Shown here piece after piece: positions 9,725 through 18,434 of a stretch of 64,000 bases of DNA. Position 1 is the stretch's first letter. The number at the start of each line of letters is the position of its first letter. This stretch comes from Duganella sp. CF402 (GTDB taxonomy: Bacteria; Pseudomonadota; Gammaproteobacteria; Burkholderiales; Burkholderiaceae_D). Below the pieces are notes generated by a model. That model saw only the letters and a program-made list of their open reading frames with translations, did not search any database and had not been told where the DNA came from. The translations under genes were made by a program, and so were the position numbers. The DNA lies in the NCBI RefSeq assembly GCF_900109645.1, contig NZ_FOBG01000001.1, positions 2,462,262-2,526,261 on the forward strand, written 5' to 3'.

Positions 9725-10594
9725 TTACACTACGCCCGGACGCAGCGGCACGAAATGGCAATCTTCCAGCGTGTGGCTGGTCCATTCCGTCTTGCCGAGG
9801 CGTGTAATCAGTTCCAAATGCTGCGTGCGCACGCCCACCGGCGCGACCAGGCGGCCGCCGATGGCCAGCTGTTCCAGCAACGCTTGCGGCACTTCCATTC
9901 CGGCGGCGGCCAGAATGATACCGTCAAACGGGGCCGCTTGCGGCAGGCCAAGCATACCATCTCCGTAGTGCAAGCGCAGATTCGGCACGCGCAGCGGCCG
10001 CAGATTGGCCTTGGCCAGCTCGTGCAGCGGCTTGATACGCTCGATCGAATACACCTCCTGCGCCACGCAGGACAGCACCGCCGCCTGGTAGCCGCAGCCG
10101 GTGCCGATCTCCAGCACGCGCTTGAGCTGGCCGCCGTTGCGCATCACCTCGATCATGCGCGCCACGATGTAGGGCTGCGAAATGGTCTGGTGATGACCGA
10201 TCGGCAGCGAGGCGTCGACATAGGCTTGCGGCGCCAGCCCTTCGTCCATGAACATGTGGCGCGGCACCGTGTCCATCGCGTTCAGCACCACCTGGTCCTT
10301 GACGCCCTGGTTGGCGATGCGCTGCACCATCGCGCGGCGCACGGCGTCCGACACCAGCGGATTGGAGCGCGGCGCGGTGGACGGCGCCGGCTGGGCGCGC
10401 TCCATCGCGTAGCTGTGCGACTTGGACGGCGCCGCCACCGCGCGCGGGGCGGGATACTGCGGCGGCGTATGGCGCGCGGCGTTCTGGGTGGCGGTTTGCG
10501 GCGTCGCCACCGGCGCAAAGACCGTTGCCTTTTTGGCCCCCTTGTCTACTACCGAGGACAGCGGCAAAGGAAAGGTACGGTTTTTTTCGGTCAT
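9725..10594 (-). CDS. pcm: Protein-L-isoaspartate O-methyltransferase
   Basis: Repairs isoaspartyl residues in aged proteins by SAM-dependent methylation. The catalytic domain begins near residue 80. It contains the family markers [37 protein letters not shown] and the SAM loop [16 protein letters not shown]. At 289 residues it is about 75 longer than E. coli Pcm. The extra N-terminus is Ala/Pro/Thr-rich, low in complexity and without a signal peptide. An internal start near the domain boundary cannot be excluded, but the ATG used here overlaps the surE stop in an ATGA, which favours it. The nlpD start lies 23 bases downstream. Confidence 0.93.
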   Translation of the reverse strand: MTEKNRTFPLPLSSVVDKGAKKATVFAPVATPQTATQNAARHTPPQYPAPRAVAAPSKSHSYAMERAQPAPSTAPRSNPLVSDAVRRAMVQRIANQGVKDQVVLNAMDTVPRHMFMDEGLAPQAYVDASLPIGHHQTISQPYIVARMIEVMRNGGQLKRVLEIGTGCGYQAAVLSCVAQEVYSIERIKPLHELAKANLRPLRVPNLRLHYGDGMLGLPQAAPFDGIILAAAGMEVPQALLEQLAIGGRLVAPVGVRTQHLELITRLGKTEWTSHTLEDCHFVPLRPGVV

Positions 10595-11328
10595 GCCAAG
10601 GCCTTTGCCAATGCACTGAGTTGGGAAGTGTGGGTCAGATCGATTTGCAGCGGGGTGATCGAGGTCTGGCCGGCGGCCACTGCGTGGAAATCGGTGCCCT
10701 CGCCTGCGTCCTTGCAGGCGCCGGGCGGGCCGATCCAGTAGATATCCTTGCCGCGCGGGTCCTTGGCCTTGATCACTGGCTCGGACTGATGACGCCGGCC
10801 AAGCCGGGTCGCCACCACGGCGTTAAGTTGCTCATAAGGACGGTTGGGTATATTCACGTTCCACAGGCAGGGACGCGGCAGCGCTTCGTAATAACGCTGG
10901 ATCAGGTCGCGCGCATGGCGGGCGGCGGCGTCGATATGCTCCCAGCCATACGTGCCCTGCGAAAAGGCGATGGCCGGGATGCCGAACAGGAATCCCTCGG
11001 TGGCAGCCGCCACAGTGCCGGAATACAGGGTGTCGTCCCCCATGTTCGGGCCGTTGTTGATGCCAGACACCACCAGGTCGGGCTTGGTGTCCAGAATGGC
11101 GGTCAGGGCCACGTGCACGCAGTCGCTGGGCGTGCCGTTGACAAAATAAAAACCATTGGCCGCCCGCTGCACCGACAGCGGCCGGTCCAGCGACAGGGAG
11201 TTCGATGCGCCCGAGCGGTTGCTGTCCGGCGCCACCACCACGATCTCCGCGATGGGTGCGAGCGCCTCGGCCAGCGCATTGATACCGGGCGCCAGGTAGC
11301 CGTCGTCATTGCTTATCAGGATTCTCAT
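10591..11328 (-). CDS. surE: 5'/3'-nucleotidase SurE
   Basis: Metal-dependent nucleoside monophosphate phosphatase for stationary-phase survival. The start chosen is the ATG at 11326-11328 giving [15 protein letters not shown]; the longer frame adds 13 unconserved residues. Asp8 and Asp9 of SNDDG bind the metal. [13 protein letters not shown] supplies the conserved Ser39 loop. [12 protein letters not shown] and [19 protein letters not shown] complete the active site. 245 residues, normal length. It overlaps pcm by 4 bases and heads the surE-pcm-nlpD-rpoS operon that is conserved across proteobacteria. Confidence 0.95.
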   Translation of the reverse strand: MRILISNDDGYLAPGINALAEALAPIAEIVVVAPDSNRSGASNSLSLDRPLSVQRAANGFYFVNGTPSDCVHVALTAILDTKPDLVVSGINNGPNMGDDTLYSGTVAAATEGFLFGIPAIAFSQGTYGWEHIDAAARHARDLIQRYYEALPRPCLWNVNIPNRPYEQLNAVVATRLGRRHQSEPVIKAKDPRGKDIYWIGPPGACKDAGEGTDFHAVAAGQTSITPLQIDLTHTSQLSALAKALA

Positions 11329-11398
11329 ACGGGAGATTTTACCCGAAGCAATGGCCGGACTGCGCATGGCGGCAGCCCGGAAAACATATTAATTTCTG

Positions 11399-13366
11399 TC
11401 AACGCTGCGGCGGCCACGGCGCGGACAGATAACCGTCCAGCGCCAGCAGTTCATCGGCGCTGCGCGCCCACAGGCTGGCGGCCAGATTTTGGCCCCGCCT
11501 GGCCCCTGGCGGCCGCACCAGCGCGTCGCCGTAATCGTCCATCGCAGCGTTCTGGTGCAGCTCATGGGCCACCGGCGGCTCGCCGGCTGGCATGCCCAAT
11601 TGCAGATGCACATCCATCAGCTGCTCGCGCGCCTTGCCGGTTTCCGGATGATCCGGCCCCAGCCGCCGCAAATGCGCGTGCAGCACCGCTTCCAGCAGGC
11701 TGCGCGCCGCCTCCAGCTCCTGCATGTGCAACAAGGTATGGGCCAGCGCGGTCTTGCTGCGCAGAGTATCGCTATGTTCGGCGCCCAGCAGGCGCTTGCG
11801 CGCGGCCAGCACCTGCTCCTGCACGCTGCGGGCATGCTCGACGTCGCCGCGCAACAGCAGCAGATCGGCGCGCGCCGCCTTGGCGGACAGGGTCAGCAAA
11901 TGCTCGGCGCCGAGCAGGCGCATATCGGTATCGATCACCGCATCCTGAATCGCCAGCGCCTCGGCCAGCCGGCCCTGCTGACCCAGCGTCACCGCCAGGC
12001 TGCTGCGTGCGGCCAGGGTGTCGAAGTGTTCGGGGCCCAGCATGCGCTCGCGCGCCTCGATCACGCACTCCTCCAGGAATTGCGCCTCATCGAGCTTGCC
12101 CTGCTGGCGCAGCGCAGCGGCAAGGTTGAGCTTGCTGACCAGCGTGTCCGGGTGATCCTCGCCGACGCCGCGCTGGCGCAACGCCAGCGCCTCCTCCAGC
12201 AGGGCCAGCGCCGGCCGCAGCTTGCCCTCGCGCCGGTACAGCTCGCCCAGCAGGTTGAGCTCGCGCGCCAGCGACAGCGGCATCGCGCGCGCGGCGCCGC
12301 CGCCCTCCTCCAGCGCCCGGCGCGACTCGCTGATCGACGCCAGCAGGTGGATCTCGCGATGCGATTGCCACGGGAAATAGCCCGGCGCCAGCCAGGCGAG
12401 AAAGGCTTCGAAAGTGCGTGTCAGCGAAAAGCGGTCGCCGCCCTGATCGAGCCGCACCGCCACCTGCTCGCCATAGGCAAAGGTGCGGGTCTGCTGCAGC
12501 TGCACCTCGTCGAAATAGCTTTCCAGCGACACTTGCGGCATGGCGTAGCAATCGCGGATCAACTCTTCAAAGCTGGGCTGGTAGCCGAGGATGCGCTGGC
12601 GCTGGTCACCGCGCCGCCATTGCAGGCGCTGGACACTGTCGCCCATCTCGATGCGCGAAGGCAGCGGATACACCAGCAGCGGCCGCTGCTCATCTTCGTG
12701 GCTGCGCCGGTAGGTGGTGGCGCGCGCGACCAGCGCCTGCACACCCTCCAGGCTTTGCCGGTTGGGCGTGAACACCACCACCAGCTTACGCGGAAGCAAG
12801 GTGGTGCAAATGCCGGCGCTGTCGGTGCGGCCGGTGCGCGAATCGACCAGCACGAAGCGGAAGTGGCGCGACAGGCGGTCGGCAAAGCAGCGGAACAAGG
12901 CCGGGCAACTATAGAACAGCTCCTCCCAGTGCATATTGGCCAGCCGGTCGCCATAGCTGTCGTCAAAGCGGCCGGCACGCATCAGGTAGAGCTGGCTGCT
13001 CTGGTCGACCCGGCTCACGTATTGCTCCCAGCCAACAGCCGCCAGCACCTCGTTGGCCAGTTCCTCGTCGTCTCGGGCGGCGGCGCCATTGCGGCGGCGC
13101 TGGAGCTGTTCGCGGCAAGCCTCGAACAATTCCAGCACCCCGGGCTTGGCATCATAGTGCTGGTCAGCAAAATAATGATGCAAGCCCGGCGCCTCGAGAT
13201 CCCAGTCGATCATCAGCACCGGCGTGGTGGCATTCTGCTGCCGCGCCAGCAGCACAGCTATATTAGAGAGCGCCATCGTGCGCCCTGTGCCGCCCTTGTA
13301 AGAATAGAAAGTAATGACTTCACCGCTGGTGCCGAGCGGTGGCAGGGTTACCGGAGTGGGTTCCAT
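11399..13366 (-). CDS. KGGTGRT-variant ParA-like ATPase fused to tetratricopeptide repeats
   Basis: 655 residues. Residues 15-65 form a deviant Walker A region, ITFYSYKGGTGRTMALSN, followed by LMIDWDLEAPGLH; this resembles SIMIBI/ParA ATPases. The P-loop Lys just before the final Thr is Arg29 (KGGTGRT), the mark of the KGGVGR-variant AAA family. ATPase-like sequence continues to about residue 340. Residues about 365-600 hold roughly five 42-residue repeats of the kinesin-light-chain or NB-ARC-associated TPR type (GEDHPDTL, GPEHFDTL, GAEHLLTL, GAEHSDTL, GPDHPETG). The start lies 9 bases after the TIR gene stop, with an AGG ribosome site abutting that stop, so the two are one operon. Function unknown; probably a sensor or scaffold for the TIR protein. 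Similar TIR/TPR-ATPase pairs occur in actinobacterial FxSxx-COOH systems. Confidence 0.8.
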   Translation of the reverse strand: MEPTPVTLPPLGTSGEVITFYSYKGGTGRTMALSNIAVLLARQQNATTPVLMIDWDLEAPGLHHYFADQHYDAKPGVLELFEACREQLQRRRNGAAARDDEELANEVLAAVGWEQYVSRVDQSSQLYLMRAGRFDDSYGDRLANMHWEELFYSCPALFRCFADRLSRHFRFVLVDSRTGRTDSAGICTTLLPRKLVVVFTPNRQSLEGVQALVARATTYRRSHEDEQRPLLVYPLPSRIEMGDSVQRLQWRRGDQRQRILGYQPSFEELIRDCYAMPQVSLESYFDEVQLQQTRTFAYGEQVAVRLDQGGDRFSLTRTFEAFLAWLAPGYFPWQSHREIHLLASISESRRALEEGGGAARAMPLSLARELNLLGELYRREGKLRPALALLEEALALRQRGVGEDHPDTLVSKLNLAAALRQQGKLDEAQFLEECVIEARERMLGPEHFDTLAARSSLAVTLGQQGRLAEALAIQDAVIDTDMRLLGAEHLLTLSAKAARADLLLLRGDVEHARSVQEQVLAARKRLLGAEHSDTLRSKTALAHTLLHMQELEAARSLLEAVLHAHLRRLGPDHPETGKAREQLMDVHLQLGMPAGEPPVAHELHQNAAMDDYGDALVRPPGARRGQNLAASLWARSADELLALDGYLSAPWPPQR

Positions 13367-13375
13367 GACAAACCT

Positions 13376-13981
13376 TTATCGAGGGAAATGTGGAGGAGGA
13401 ATGACGCGCCATTCCGGCGGAATATCCGGCATGACAAAACGGCTACAGTCATGCCCCGGTGGCGCGCTTCGTTTTAGACAGTGGTAGTGCTCCGCGATGC
13501 GGTGGACGATTTTTTCTATGTCCGGAAGAAACTCTGGATTGGCCTTCAGGTCTCCGCTGGCCAGGGTGTAGCGGGAAAAATCGACATACATGCCGGGCCC
13601 GGCGATTTGCGGCGGCAGGCCGTCCGGGTGGCGGGTCATGATGACGGGAATAATCAAATGGCTGGGCAGCGTGTACCACTGCTTGCGCTCCCGCTCGATA
13701 AGTTGCATGGCAGCAAACTCACGGCGGGTGTAGCCGTGGGCCTCGTACTTCGGTGTATAAATGGCAATCATGCACACGCTCTCGCACAAGGCGCGCGCGA
13801 TCTTCTCGTCGAGGTCATCCCCGCCGCCGAGTTGCTCACTATCAACAAAGAGCTCGTCCTCGTTGTCGAAGTGGGGTTCGAGATAGCACTTCAAGGCATC
13901 GACCAGGTCGTCCTTGAACTTGCTCATGTAAGCATGCTGGCCATGTGCATAACTGAAAAAGCAGCCGTGACGGATAGTCAT
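13376..13981 (-). CDS. TIR-domain protein (toll/interleukin-1 receptor type)
   Basis: 201 residues. The start ATG at 13981 is chosen because AGGGAGGA (13986-13993) sits just upstream; an earlier in-frame start adds 11 residues and would bury that site. The beta-A strand and BB loop read CFFSYAHGQ, then DELFVDSEQLGGGDDLDEKI. A later segment reads MIAIYTPKYEAHGYTRREFAAM, where Glu88 aligns with the catalytic Glu of NAD-cleaving TIR domains. No membrane segment is seen. Bacterial TIR domains commonly hydrolyse NAD or make cyclic ADP-ribose signals in anti-phage defence; whether this one does is inference. It is the upstream partner of the KGGTGRT ATPase-TPR gene and divergent from the quinone reductase gene. 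Confidence 0.8.
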   Translation of the reverse strand: MTIRHGCFFSYAHGQHAYMSKFKDDLVDALKCYLEPHFDNEDELFVDSEQLGGGDDLDEKIARALCESVCMIAIYTPKYEAHGYTRREFAAMQLIERERKQWYTLPSHLIIPVIMTRHPDGLPPQIAGPGMYVDFSRYTLASGDLKANPEFLPDIEKIVHRIAEHYHCLKRSAPPGHDCSRFVMPDIPPEWRVIPPPHFPR

Positions 13982-14103
13982 GACATCCTCCCTGCGTTTA
14001 ACCAACTCTAACAAGCCTTTTTGCAGAGACTTTGAGGCAGCACAAACGTGCGCCAGACAGAAGATTGATCAAACGGCTGGCAATTTCAGGTAAGATAAAA
14101 TAT

Positions 14104-14113
14104 AACGACCGTT
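14104..14113. promoter_or_regulatory. Possible regulator half-site pair upstream of the quinone oxidoreductase gene
   Basis: AACGACCGTT has inverted AACG/CGTT arms and sits 25 bases before the ATG of the quinone reductase, close to an AT-rich likely -10 region. The pattern resembles TetR-family operators, but a 4-bp inverted repeat is weak and no tetR gene is nearby. Confidence 0.2.
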
Positions 14114-14138
14114 CTTTTTTATAAGCGAGGAAACCACA

Positions 14139-15116
14139 ATGAAAGCTGTCGTATGTGAAGCGTGGGGATTGCCGGACACGCTCAAAGTAAAAGAATTGCC
14201 AGACCTGCAGCCGGGGCCGGGACAGGTGGTGATCGACGTGCAAGCGGCCGGCGTCAACTTTCCGGACGTATTAATTGTGCAAGGAAAATATCAATTCAAG
14301 CCGGAGTTGCCATTTGTGCCAGGCAGCGAAGTCGCCGGCGTGATCCGCTCGGTTGCTGACGATGTGACAACTTTCAAGGCTGGCGACAAGGTCATCGCCT
14401 TCGTCCCGACCGGTGGCTTCGGACAACAATTATTAGCGCCGGCACAAGCCCTGATCCCCATGCCGCCCGACATGGATTTCGAGACCGCCGCAGCCATCAC
14501 CCTCACCTACGGCACCTCATATCACGCGATTGTGGACCGGGCCATGCTAAGAAATAGTGAGAACATGCTAATTCTTGGCGCGGCCGGCGGTGTGGGCCTG
14601 GCGGCCATCGAGATCGGCAAAGCCCTTGGAGCCCGCATTATTGCTTGCGCCTCGAGCGACGAGAAGCTGGAAGTATGCCGCCAGCATGGTGCGGACGTCC
14701 TGATCAACTACAGCAAGGAAGATTTGCGCGAGGCGGTGAAGGCGGCGACCGGCGGCAAGGGTGCGGACGTGATTTACGACCCGGTCGGCGGCGAGTACAG
14801 CGAGCCGGCATTCCGTTCGATCGCGTGGGGCGGGCGCCATCTGGTGGTGGGATTTGCCAACGGCGAGATCCCGAAACTGCCGCTCAATTTGACCTTGCTC
14901 AAAGGTGCGTCGTTGATGGGCGTCTTCTGGGGCGAGTTCACCAAGCGTGATCCAAAAGGCAACATGGCCAATATGCGCCAGCTGCTGCAATGGTTACACG
15001 AAGGAAAAATCAAACCCCACATTTCGGGGCGCTACAAACTGGAAGAAGCGGCGCAAGCGCTGCACGACATGGCCGCCCGCAAAGTCACCGGCAAAGTAAT
15101 CGTACTGCCGCAATAA
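14139..15116 (+). CDS. NADPH:quinone oxidoreductase family protein (zinc-free MDR)
   Basis: 325-residue medium-chain dehydrogenase/reductase. An N-terminal GroES-like domain (GPGQVVIDVQAAGVNFPDVL) is followed by a Rossmann fold whose glycine motif is LILGAAGGVGLAAIEIG. The usual zinc-binding Cys and His residues of alcohol dehydrogenases are absent, which places it with quinone or enoyl reductases. Reduces quinones or enoyl compounds with NADPH; the substrate cannot be told from sequence. A good ribosome site (GAGGAA) lies 7 bases before the ATG. Monocistronic: divergent from the TIR gene and convergent with the helicase gene across a palindromic element. Confidence 0.88.
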   Translation: MKAVVCEAWGLPDTLKVKELPDLQPGPGQVVIDVQAAGVNFPDVLIVQGKYQFKPELPFVPGSEVAGVIRSVADDVTTFKAGDKVIAFVPTGGFGQQLLAPAQALIPMPPDMDFETAAAITLTYGTSYHAIVDRAMLRNSENMLILGAAGGVGLAAIEIGKALGARIIACASSDEKLEVCRQHGADVLINYSKEDLREAVKAATGGKGADVIYDPVGGEYSEPAFRSIAWGGRHLVVGFANGEIPKLPLNLTLLKGASLMGVFWGEFTKRDPKGNMANMRQLLQWLHEGKIKPHISGRYKLEEAAQALHDMAARKVTGKVIVLPQ

Positions 15117-15118
15117 CA

Positions 15119-15215
15119 ATTCAGGGTCAGCTCTGTCATTTGGACACGCGCGCACGATATTTGAGAAATATCAATACGCGATTTATTTGTCCGAATGACA
15201 GAGCTGACCCTGAAT
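15119..15215. repeat. 97-bp nested palindromic element (REP/MITE-like) between convergent genes
   Basis: The outer arms 15119-15145 and 15189-15215 are inverted copies over 27 bases with one mismatch (core CAGGGTCAGCTCTGTCATT). Inside, GATATTT (15156-15162) and AAATATC (15166-15172) form a second hairpin with a GAG loop. The element fills the whole gap between two convergent stop codons. It has no U-tract of a standard terminator, though it could stop transcription both ways. Its form fits a REPIN or a small non-autonomous mobile palindrome. Confidence 0.75.
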
Positions 15216-15222
15216 TTCGATA

Positions 15223-17265
15223 CTAAAAGTTACTGTTCGGAATTCTTGTTTTGAAGAATTCAAGCACGACTTCTTGTTCCCGGGTACGTTTGAACGATGG
15301 CAGGCTTTGCCAGATTCGCTTGCCGTAGGGCTTGGAAATCACGCGCGGATCGCACAGCATCAGCACGCCACGGTCTTTTTCGTCGCGAATTAAACGCCCG
15401 GCGCCCTGCTTCAGGTTGATGATGGCTTCCGGCAGGGTGTGGCTCATGAAGCCGTTTTTACCCTGTTTTTCCATCACTTCGATGCGCGCCGCCAGCACCG
15501 GATCGTCCGGCGGGGCAAACGGAAGTTTGTCGATAATGACTAATGACAGCGCATCGCCGCGCACGTCCACGCCTTCCCAGAAACTTTGGGAGCCGATCAG
15601 CACGCCATTTCCTGCTTTACGGAACTGGTCCAGCAACTCGGTCCGGCCTTTGTCGCCCTGCACGAACAGCGGGAATGGCAGGTTGCGTTTCTCGAATTCA
15701 TCGCGCAGGCGCTCGGCTGCCCGCTTGACGGCGCGTAATGTCGTGCATAAAAGGAAAGTTTTCCCGCCCGCCGCCTCGATCACCGGCAGTGCCAGGTCCA
15801 GCACGGCGTCGGTGTAGCCGAAGGAATTCGGATCCGGCAGGCCGGTCGGCACGTACAAAATGCCTTGCTCTTCGTAGTTGAACGGGCTCGGCCACGAAAT
15901 CGATGGCTCGCTCCCCAAGCCCATTTGCTCGGAGAAATGGCTGAAGTCGTTCTTCACCGCCAGCGTTGCCGAGGTGAAAATCCAACTGCGCGGCACGCCT
16001 TCGCGCTGGCCGTTGAAGATCGGCGCAATCGACAGCGGTGTCTTGTGCAGCTGCAGGGAGGACGCATACGCTTCCACCCAGAACACGGCTTCCTCGCCCT
16101 TGGCCACCTTGGCTTTCGGATCGAATTTCCATGCCGCCAACCGGCCTACCAGCTCTACACCGCGCTGGCGGCACTGTTCCAGCGTTTCCGCCCGCTCGGC
16201 TTGCTTTTCCAGCACTTCCATCATGCCGTCCAGCTCGTCCTTCAGGTTTTCCAGCGCCGGGAAGAAGTCGCTCGATGGCGCGATTTGCGGCAGGGACAGG
16301 CGCACGATGTCTTGCGGGAAAGTCAGGCGCAGGTCGCGCGCCGCCTTTTCCACCACGGTCACGACCTTGCCCCAATCGGCGCCGTCGCGCGCGTTCGACA
16401 GGCCTTCGGCCAGCACGTCGCGGCACAGCTCCAGCACTTGCGAGGTGGAGAACGTGTCGCCGAAGAACAAGGTGGCGGTGTCCGGCAACTGGTGCGCCTC
16501 GTCGAAGATAATCGTGTTAGCCGACGGCAACAACTCGGCAACGCCGGAATCCTTCAGCGCCACGTCGGCAAAGAACAGGTGGTGATTGACCACCACCACG
16601 TCCGCCTGCTGCGCTTCCTTGCGCGCCTTCATGACGAAGCAATCCTGGTAGTACTGGCATTCCGTGCCCATGCAGTTGTCGCGGGTCGAGGTCACCAGGT
16701 TCCAGATCAGCGCGTTTTCCGGCACGCGCGCCAGCTCGGCCTTGTCGCCGGTCTTGGTCATTTTCAGGAAACGCGAGATTTCGCGCAGGTGGCCGACGTC
16801 GTCGCGCGAGGTCATGCGCCCGTTCTGCAGCGTGCGCTCCAGGTGGTAATGGCACAGATAGTTCGAGCGCCCTTTCAGCAGCGCCACCGAGACCGGCGCC
16901 TGCAAGGCCGCGCGCACGGTCGGGATGTCGCGCAGGAACAGCTGGTCCTGCAAGTTCTTGGTCCCGGTCGAGACGATGGTTTTGCCGCCCCACATCAGCG
17001 CCGGCACCAGGTACGCAAAGGTTTTACCCGTGCCAGTCCCCGCCTCGGCAATCAGCGTAGTCTGGGTGGCGATGGCCGACGCAATCGCCTTGGCCATCTC
17101 GGTCTGCGAGCGGCGCGGACGGAAATCGCCCACGGCCGGCCCCAGCGGACCGCCGGCGCCAAACAGGCGCTCGATCTCGGAATCGTACTTGCCGGGAGGC
17201 TGGTCTGGCGTGGCGCCGATGACGGCAGGGATGGCGTCGGATGCGGGTGGAAGCTGTTCGGTCAA
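15223..17265 (-). CDS. dinG: ATP-dependent DNA helicase of the DinG/YoaA family (XPD-like)
   Basis: 680-residue superfamily 2 helicase. The Q-motif-like FRPRRSQTEMAKAIA precedes Walker A EAGTGTGKT (residues 74-82). Four cysteines, Cys138, Cys198, Cys203 and Cys209, are spaced as the [4Fe-4S] domain of XPD-like helicases. The DEAH box is IIFDEAHQLPD. C-terminal motifs include GSQSFWEGVDVRGDALSLV and GAGRLIRDEKDRG. Unwinds DNA 5' to 3' in repair or replication restart. The start codon is TTG (17263-17265); no in-frame ATG occurs before the essential Q motif, and I see no strong ribosome site. It lies 16 bases after the DUF465 gene. The length fits YoaA somewhat better than E. coli DinG. Confidence 0.9.
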   Translation of the reverse strand: MTEQLPPASDAIPAVIGATPDQPPGKYDSEIERLFGAGGPLGPAVGDFRPRRSQTEMAKAIASAIATQTTLIAEAGTGTGKTFAYLVPALMWGGKTIVSTGTKNLQDQLFLRDIPTVRAALQAPVSVALLKGRSNYLCHYHLERTLQNGRMTSRDDVGHLREISRFLKMTKTGDKAELARVPENALIWNLVTSTRDNCMGTECQYYQDCFVMKARKEAQQADVVVVNHHLFFADVALKDSGVAELLPSANTIIFDEAHQLPDTATLFFGDTFSTSQVLELCRDVLAEGLSNARDGADWGKVVTVVEKAARDLRLTFPQDIVRLSLPQIAPSSDFFPALENLKDELDGMMEVLEKQAERAETLEQCRQRGVELVGRLAAWKFDPKAKVAKGEEAVFWVEAYASSLQLHKTPLSIAPIFNGQREGVPRSWIFTSATLAVKNDFSHFSEQMGLGSEPSISWPSPFNYEEQGILYVPTGLPDPNSFGYTDAVLDLALPVIEAAGGKTFLLCTTLRAVKRAAERLRDEFEKRNLPFPLFVQGDKGRTELLDQFRKAGNGVLIGSQSFWEGVDVRGDALSLVIIDKLPFAPPDDPVLAARIEVMEKQGKNGFMSHTLPEAIINLKQGAGRLIRDEKDRGVLMLCDPRVISKPYGKRIWQSLPSFKRTREQEVVLEFFKTRIPNSNF

Positions 17266-17281
17266 AATAAGTGGTCGTGCT

Positions 17282-17482
17282 TTACGCCGGAACGTCGGGC
17301 ACTAATTGCATTTTCAGCAGAGTGATATGGTCTTTCAATTGCAGCTTGCGCTTCTTGAGGCGGCGCAATTGCAGTTGATCGTGGTGTCCGTCCAGCGTGA
17401 GCATGTCGATAACCGCGTCCAGGTCACGGTGTTCTACGTCGAGTTCGATCAGTCGACGTTGGATATCTTGTACATCAGCCAT
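17282..17482 (-). CDS. DUF465 (YdcH-like) small protein
   Basis: 66 residues from the ATG at 17482; the in-frame TTG three codons earlier is less likely. Highly charged and helical: LIELDVEHRDLDAVIDML then LRRLKKRKLQLKDHITLL. This matches the YdcH/DUF465 family, short coiled-coil proteins of unknown function. It precedes the DinG-like helicase by 16 bases and is probably co-transcribed with it. Confidence 0.82.
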   Translation of the reverse strand: MADVQDIQRRLIELDVEHRDLDAVIDMLTLDGHHDQLQLRRLKKRKLQLKDHITLLKMQLVPDVPA

Positions 17483-17621
17483 TTTTCTCAATCAAATAGT
17501 TTCACTGGAACAACACCGACGTCGCGTAACCGTTGCGCACAAACTGCGACACGGTGCATAGTTTAATCTACGGCGCGCCAGCCGCCAACAGAATGATCGC
17601 TCACCCGCCCTTCAGGATACA

Positions 17622-18434
17622 GTGTCGCTTATGAGCGCTTACAAAATCGAGGCCGGTACCGCCCAGCATATCGGCAGCCGTCCGCAACAAAACGACCGGG
17701 TCGCCCTGTACACGGCCGCGCAAGCGCCGGGGTATGTCATGGCCGTGCTGGCCGATGGCAACCACAGCCCCATCGCCGCCGACCAGGTGCTGCTGACCAG
17801 CAAGCACTTGTTCGACGAATTCCGCGTCGGCGACACCGCCAACCTGCCCCGCTTGCAGGAACTGCTGCGCAATATCGCCCACGAAGTGCACCAGGTCATC
17901 ACCATGAATCCACTGGCGGCCACCGCCGAGCCGCAAAGCGCGGTTGCCTTGCTGATCCTGACGCCGCAGGCGCAGGCGGTCTGGGCCCATGTTGGTGATG
18001 CCCGCATTTACCGCTTCAGCGGCGAGACCTGCGCAATGCGCACCAATGATGCGGCCTACGTCGCCCATCTGGTCGAGCATGACAAGCTGCCGCTGGATGC
18101 GGCCAAGCGCCATCGCGGTTCGCGGCTGCTGAATAATGCGCTCGGCAACAGCCTGAAGGAACCGTTCGTCACGGTCGGCTACCACGAGGGCTTGCAGGCC
18201 GGCGATGCAATGATGCTGTGTTCGGACGGTTTGTGGCAGCTGTTCCGCCCCGAGGAACTGGCGGCGGCGGTGGCGCGCAACACGCCGCGCCAGGCCGCAG
18301 AACGCCTGATCGGCAAGGCCGGCGAACGGGCGCAGGGCAAGGGCGATAACTGCTCGATGGCGATCATCAAGCTGGTGGCGCCGCCGCAGGAAGCGCCAGG
18401 CTACACGGTGGAGAAGATGCGCCGCGCCGTCTGA
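17622..18434 (+). CDS. PP2C-family serine/threonine protein phosphatase
   Basis: 270 residues. PP2C markers in order are GSRPQQNDR (metal-binding Asp25), VLADGNHS (Asp45-Gly46), VWAHVGDARIYRF, MMLCSDGLWQ and KGDNCSMAII. The second motif departs from the usual DGxGG: His48-Ser49 replace the last two positions, but the metal-binding Asp residues are kept, so activity is likely. The GTG start at 17622 has AGGA 4-5 bases upstream; an ATG three codons later (17631) is the alternative. No partner kinase is adjacent; the only Ser/Thr-kinase-like gene in the window is at 28362. It ends directly against the convergent coiled-coil gene with no base between. Confidence 0.87.
   Translation: MSLMSAYKIEAGTAQHIGSRPQQNDRVALYTAAQAPGYVMAVLADGNHSPIAADQVLLTSKHLFDEFRVGDTANLPRLQELLRNIAHEVHQVITMNPLAATAEPQSAVALLILTPQAQAVWAHVGDARIYRFSGETCAMRTNDAAYVAHLVEHDKLPLDAAKRHRGSRLLNNALGNSLKEPFVTVGYHEGLQAGDAMMLCSDGLWQLFRPEELAAAVARNTPRQAAERLIGKAGERAQGKGDNCSMAIIKLVAPPQEAPGYTVEKMRRAV

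Noticed and set aside
9702..9785. Longer NlpD start reaching into pcm
   Set aside because: Would place about 28 residues before the lipoprotein signal and overlap the pcm 3' end; the internal ATG gives a proper signal peptide and lipobox.
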